NCBI GenBank assembly: GCA_003157945.1
Contig: PMFY01000022.1
Span: forward strand, 1,908 to 10,471
Length of the DNA stretch: 8,564 bases
Source: Acidimicrobiaceae bacterium
Lineage (GTDB): Bacteria > Actinomycetota > Acidimicrobiia > Acidimicrobiales > RAAP-2
Reading direction: 5' to 3'
The translations under genes and the position numbers were made by a program. The notes below the pieces were generated by a model, which worked only from the letters and a program-made list of their open reading frames with translations, was not told where the DNA came from and searched no databases. Shown here piece by piece: positions 5,622 to 8,564 of the stretch; the stretch's first letter is position 1; every line of letters begins with the position of its first letter.

Positions 5622-6619
5622 TCGCCGCCCTCCGCCAGCGTCCTCGGGACGACGACGGCATGACGATGGTCGAGTTGATCATCACGTCCGCCGTGCTGGT
5701 CGTCCTGCTCGGCATGGTGCTCCTCTCGATGAACCTCATCGAGTCCCTCGACGCCAACGTCACCGCCCAGTACCAGGAGTTCGACCAGGTGATCCCGGCA
5801 CTCGCACCTCTGCGGACACTCGTCGCCGCCGAGGTGGAGCCCGCACCGACCAACGCCGGCGTGCCGTTGCCGGCTAATCCGGACCCCAATGGAGCGCAGG
5901 CGCCGGCGCCGGGGTTCCAGTCCATCGGCAACTTCTCCGCCACATGGACCACCAACGTGGGGACCAACTACGACAACGTCGTCGGGGCCAGCAACTGCCC
6001 CTCGCTGTGCACGGCCGGCCCGGCCCAGGTCGTCGCCGAAGAACTCGACGGAAACGGCAACCCGGTCGTCTCCACGTCCGCCGGACCGAACACCACCTGC
6101 TCGTCCAAGAGCCCGTGCAGCTTTCAGGTGCGGCTGTACCTGCCCATGATGAGTGCCACGTCCCCGGGCACCTCGACCTGCCCGGTGCCCATCAACGGGA
6201 CGCCCAACGGGACCTGCCAGTACTCGAGCTCGTACAAGCTCATCTCGAACATCCAGGACGTCGTCAACAATCCCGCCTCGGTCGACGGCTCCGGCAACCC
6301 GCTCCACCCGATCTTCACCTACACCGTGGCCGACGCCACCACGGCCAACCCCCTCCTGTTGACCGCGGCCATGATCAACAACCCGAGCGGCGTCATCTCC
6401 GGGTCCCAGCCGTTGAACACCTGCACCGGCACCACCGGGCTGCTCTGCCCGCTCGACGACATCCAGAGCGTGACCATCCACCTGAGGGTCCAGAGGCCCG
6501 CCACCAACTCCTCCGGCGTGGTGGACAACACGATCGTCGAGTACCGCCAGCCGCTGAGCGCGATCTCCGGCTGCTACTCGTACCAGTACTCCAACCAATG
6601 TGATCCCTACGAGGGCTAG
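5618..6619 (+). CDS. PilW/GspJ-like minor prepilin, 333 aa
   Basis: The 14-residue leader MIAALRQRPRDDDG is followed by MTMVELIITSAVLVVLLGMVLL. Cleavage would fall after G14, with Glu19 as mature residue 5, and a membrane/assembly helix to about residue 36. The rest is a secreted region rich in paired cysteines, Asn, Thr and Ser. Near its end, DIQSVTIHLRVQRP and a VEYRQPLSAIS strand recall the closing beta-sheet of PilW/GspJ proteins. No enzymatic domain is recognised. The start is GTG 5618 within GTGA, overlapping the TGA of the PilV-like gene by 4 nt, so translation is probably coupled; no good Shine-Dalgarno lies upstream. By analogy with PilV-PilW-PilX and GspI-GspJ-GspK it would join its neighbours in a complex at the pilus tip that primes assembly. 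Type IV prepilin status is firm; assignment to PilW/GspJ rests on gene order and the C-terminal pattern. Confidence 0.85.
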   Translation: MIAALRQRPRDDDGMTMVELIITSAVLVVLLGMVLLSMNLIESLDANVTAQYQEFDQVIPALAPLRTLVAAEVEPAPTNAGVPLPANPDPNGAQAPAPGFQSIGNFSATWTTNVGTNYDNVVGASNCPSLCTAGPAQVVAEELDGNGNPVVSTSAGPNTTCSSKSPCSFQVRLYLPMMSATSPGTSTCPVPINGTPNGTCQYSSSYKLISNIQDVVNNPASVDGSGNPLHPIFTYTVADATTANPLLLTAAMINNPSGVISGSQPLNTCTGTTGLLCPLDDIQSVTIHLRVQRPATNSSGVVDNTIVEYRQPLSAISGCYSYQYSNQCDPYEG

Positions 6620-6626
6620 GCGAACC

Positions 6627-8564
6627 ATGAACGCACTGACAGCACTGCAGCGGCACCAGCGGAGCGCCCGGACACATCGGGCCACGCAGCGTGGTGCCTC
6701 GGGACGGACCGACCTCGGACAGACGGCGATCGTCGCCGTCCTGGCCCTCACCCTCATCATCGGCGTCATCGGGGGAACCCTCGTCCTCACCGTGGTCGCG
6801 TCGGCGCCGATCCAGCAGACCGCAGCCCTCGCCGACTACTCCAACCAGGCAGTCACGGCCGGCGAGAACGCCTACGTCACGGCGGTCAACGCCAACCCGG
6901 GCCTCGCCTACTGCAGCACCCAAACCGTCGGCACGGGCAAGTGCCTTGGCATCAACTACGGCGAGTGGACGCCCATCACCGGCACTGCCTCGACCGACAC
7001 CGGTGCGGAGTACTACACGTACGGCAACCCGCAGCCGACGTTCGACCCGACGACGCACGAGCTCACCAACTTGGCGGTCGAGGTGGTCGGCGCGGCCAAG
7101 GACCCCCAGAGCTCCACCGGCTACATCTTCGCCCACAAGGTCCTCAACCTCGCGCCGAAGAACGGCTTCCTCTCCCACGTGTGGTGGTCGAACTTCGAGT
7201 CCGAGCCCTTCCAGCTCTCGGGGGCCCAGGACACGGCCAGCAGCTGCAAGTACTTCTGGGCCGTCCGGGCGGGGCAGGTCGCCTCCAACCCGTGCACCGG
7301 GGTCGAGTGGCAGTCCGGGGACGCGGTCACCGGACCGGTCTTCTCCAACGACTCGCTGTACACGACAGGAAGTCCCTCCTTCAGCCCCAATCCCAGCACC
7401 GCAGACCCGCAGTGCGAGTACATCAGCGGCACGGGCTACGGGACCTGCACCACCGACACCCCCAAGACCTACGGCCAGCCGCAGCAGAACCCCCCGGCCG
7501 ACAACTCGCAGTTGGCGGCCACCGCCATCCAGGGCGGTTGCTACTACACGGGACCGACCTCGATCTCCTTCACCACCAACGGCCAGATGACGGTGGTGAG
7601 CAAGGAGTCCCCCAACTACCCCGGCACCCTCACCCAGCAGCAGCCGAGCACCAACCTCAACACCTGCCCGACCAACGGGTCCGGCGCCTTCCCCAGCAAC
7701 GGCGTGGTCTACGTCGCCGCGGCCACCGGGACCTGGCCGTCGTCGGACAACCCCTTCTACTCCTCGACCTCCGGGCTGTCCCAGCTCTCCACCTGCGGAG
7801 GGTCGAGCTGCTACTACGACCAGTCGACCAACTCGACGACCGAGGGTGACGCCTTCGTGGGCGACGCCTGGACCAGCGGCGGATTCTCCGGCCACCTCAC
7901 CATCGCCGCCAGCAACAACGTGATCATCGACAACGAGATCATCTACAACGACTGCACGTTCGGCACCCCGGTGTCCCCGGCCGTCTGGACGGCCTGTGCC
8001 TACAACAACGCCACCGGGTCCACCCCCAACGACGTGCTCGGCCTGATCGCCAACAACTACATCGAAGTGAACCGGCCCCTCTACAACGACTCGGCGAGTG
8101 GCGGCAACAAGGGGAATCCGCTGCCCGACTGCAACGGCACCACCTGGGTGCCGCCCCTCTGTGACCCCTCGACGTCGCAGGGGGACCCGACCAGCACCCA
8201 GCAGGGCCTCACCATCGAGGCGGCCCTCCTGGCCCTCAACCAGTCCTTCGTGGTCAACAACTACAACGTGTCCGGCAGCGAGGGGATCCTCGGCGTCTAC
8301 GGATCGATCCAGCAGGACGCCCGCGGGCCAGTCGGCCTGGCCGGCGGGGGCACCGGCTACCTCAAGAACTACTTCTACGACTCACGGCTCCCGCTCTACA
8401 GCCCGCCCCACTACCTCACCCCGGGAACGCCGTCCTGGGCACTGGACTCGTCGGTCGAGAGCTACACCGGGAAGTGCCCGACGATGCCCCCGGCCCAGTC
8501 GGTGCCCACCGTGCAGACCAGCGGGGACCTCACCTTCAACCAGTCGGGCTGGACGGCCTGCACC
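6627..8564 (+). CDS. PilX/GspK-like minor pilin component, 3'-truncated by the window edge
   Basis: An uninterrupted frame of 646 codons runs from ATG 6627 to the last base with no stop. The N-terminus is a 31-residue basic leader ending TDLG, then QTAIVAVLALTLIIGVIGGTLVLTVVA (helix about 33-57). Mature residue 5 would be Val36, not Glu, as known for GspK-type subunits. Next comes an AGENAYVTAVNANP stretch resembling the PilX pattern. The exported region has many cysteines and the block EWQSGDAVTGPVFSNDSLYT from 227. Later come a beta-rich stretch LTIAASNNVIIDNEIIYND from 424, DVLGLIANNYIEV (469-481), EAALLALNQSFVVNNYN from 531 and TGYLKNYFYDSR near 577-588. From memory this set recurs in PilX-like proteins of actinobacterial type IV pilus clusters; the beta-rich part may be a helix of parallel strands. 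Only 7 nt separate it from the PilW-like gene. Its ribosome site is weak (GAGGG at 6611, rather far). Confidence 0.85.
   Translation, partial: MNALTALQRHQRSARTHRATQRGASGRTDLGQTAIVAVLALTLIIGVIGGTLVLTVVASAPIQQTAALADYSNQAVTAGENAYVTAVNANPGLAYCSTQTVGTGKCLGINYGEWTPITGTASTDTGAEYYTYGNPQPTFDPTTHELTNLAVEVVGAAKDPQSSTGYIFAHKVLNLAPKNGFLSHVWWSNFESEPFQLSGAQDTASSCKYFWAVRAGQVASNPCTGVEWQSGDAVTGPVFSNDSLYTTGSPSFSPNPSTADPQCEYISGTGYGTCTTDTPKTYGQPQQNPPADNSQLAATAIQGGCYYTGPTSISFTTNGQMTVVSKESPNYPGTLTQQQPSTNLNTCPTNGSGAFPSNGVVYVAAATGTWPSSDNPFYSSTSGLSQLSTCGGSSCYYDQSTNSTTEGDAFVGDAWTSGGFSGHLTIAASNNVIIDNEIIYNDCTFGTPVSPAVWTACAYNNATGSTPNDVLGLIANNYIEVNRPLYNDSASGGNKGNPLPDCNGTTWVPPLCDPSTSQGDPTSTQQGLTIEAALLALNQSFVVNNYNVSGSEGILGVYGSIQQDARGPVGLAGGGTGYLKNYFYDSRLPLYSPPHYLTPGTPSWALDSSVESYTGKCPTMPPAQSVPTVQTSGDLTFNQSGWTACT

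Noticed and set aside
6393..7895. Long minus-strand open frame of 500 codons, and similar ones at 5471-6790 and 2796-3998
   Set aside because: They lie antisense to well-supported pilin genes; their products are Gly/Arg/Val-rich without recognisable motifs. They arise because high third-position G+C suppresses stops in the mirrored frame.

Overview
The window reads as chromosomal DNA of a high-G+C Gram-positive bacterium. All genes lie on the + strand, with strong G/C preference at third codon positions. The actinobacterial style of the pilin genes suggests Acidimicrobiia or a nearby deep-branching actinobacterial class; this placement is an inference from protein style, not from a marker gene.

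Layout. (1) Positions 3-1187 hold the 3' two-thirds of an AtuA-family gene (acyclic terpene/branched acyl catabolism type) with its C-terminal ferredoxin-fold-like domain. (2) Positions 1239-2402 encode a complete acyl-CoA dehydrogenase with an excellent ribosome binding site; a hairpin sits in the short gap between the two. This pair looks like the end of a catabolic operon for fatty or branched acyl-CoA. (3) Positions 2403-2816 are a 414-base non-coding gap with two strong hairpins (probable terminators), short palindromes, a tandem 11-nt repeat and a candidate sigma-28/WhiG-type promoter pointing right. (4) From 2817 to the window end lies an operon of three type IV pilus minor prepilin-like genes in the order PilV/GspI-like, PilW/GspJ-like, PilX/GspK-like. 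The first two overlap by 4 nt and the third starts 7 nt after the second. The third gene is still open at the right edge.

The most interesting object is the first pilin gene. Its product is about 905-934 residues, several times the size of an ordinary minor pilin. It carries eight repeats of about 50 residues, each with a closely spaced cysteine pair, and most end in a BNR-like tryptophan strand. They read as a secreted beta-propeller-like domain apparently inserted into a PilV-type scaffold. The three proteins together would plausibly form a tip or priming complex of a type IV pilus, with the propeller protein as the exposed adhesin. In Gram-negative pili that role belongs to a separate protein, PilY1, working with PilV, PilW and PilX. 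The whole pilus interpretation rests on N-terminal prepilin signals, gene order and remembered family patterns; no search was run.
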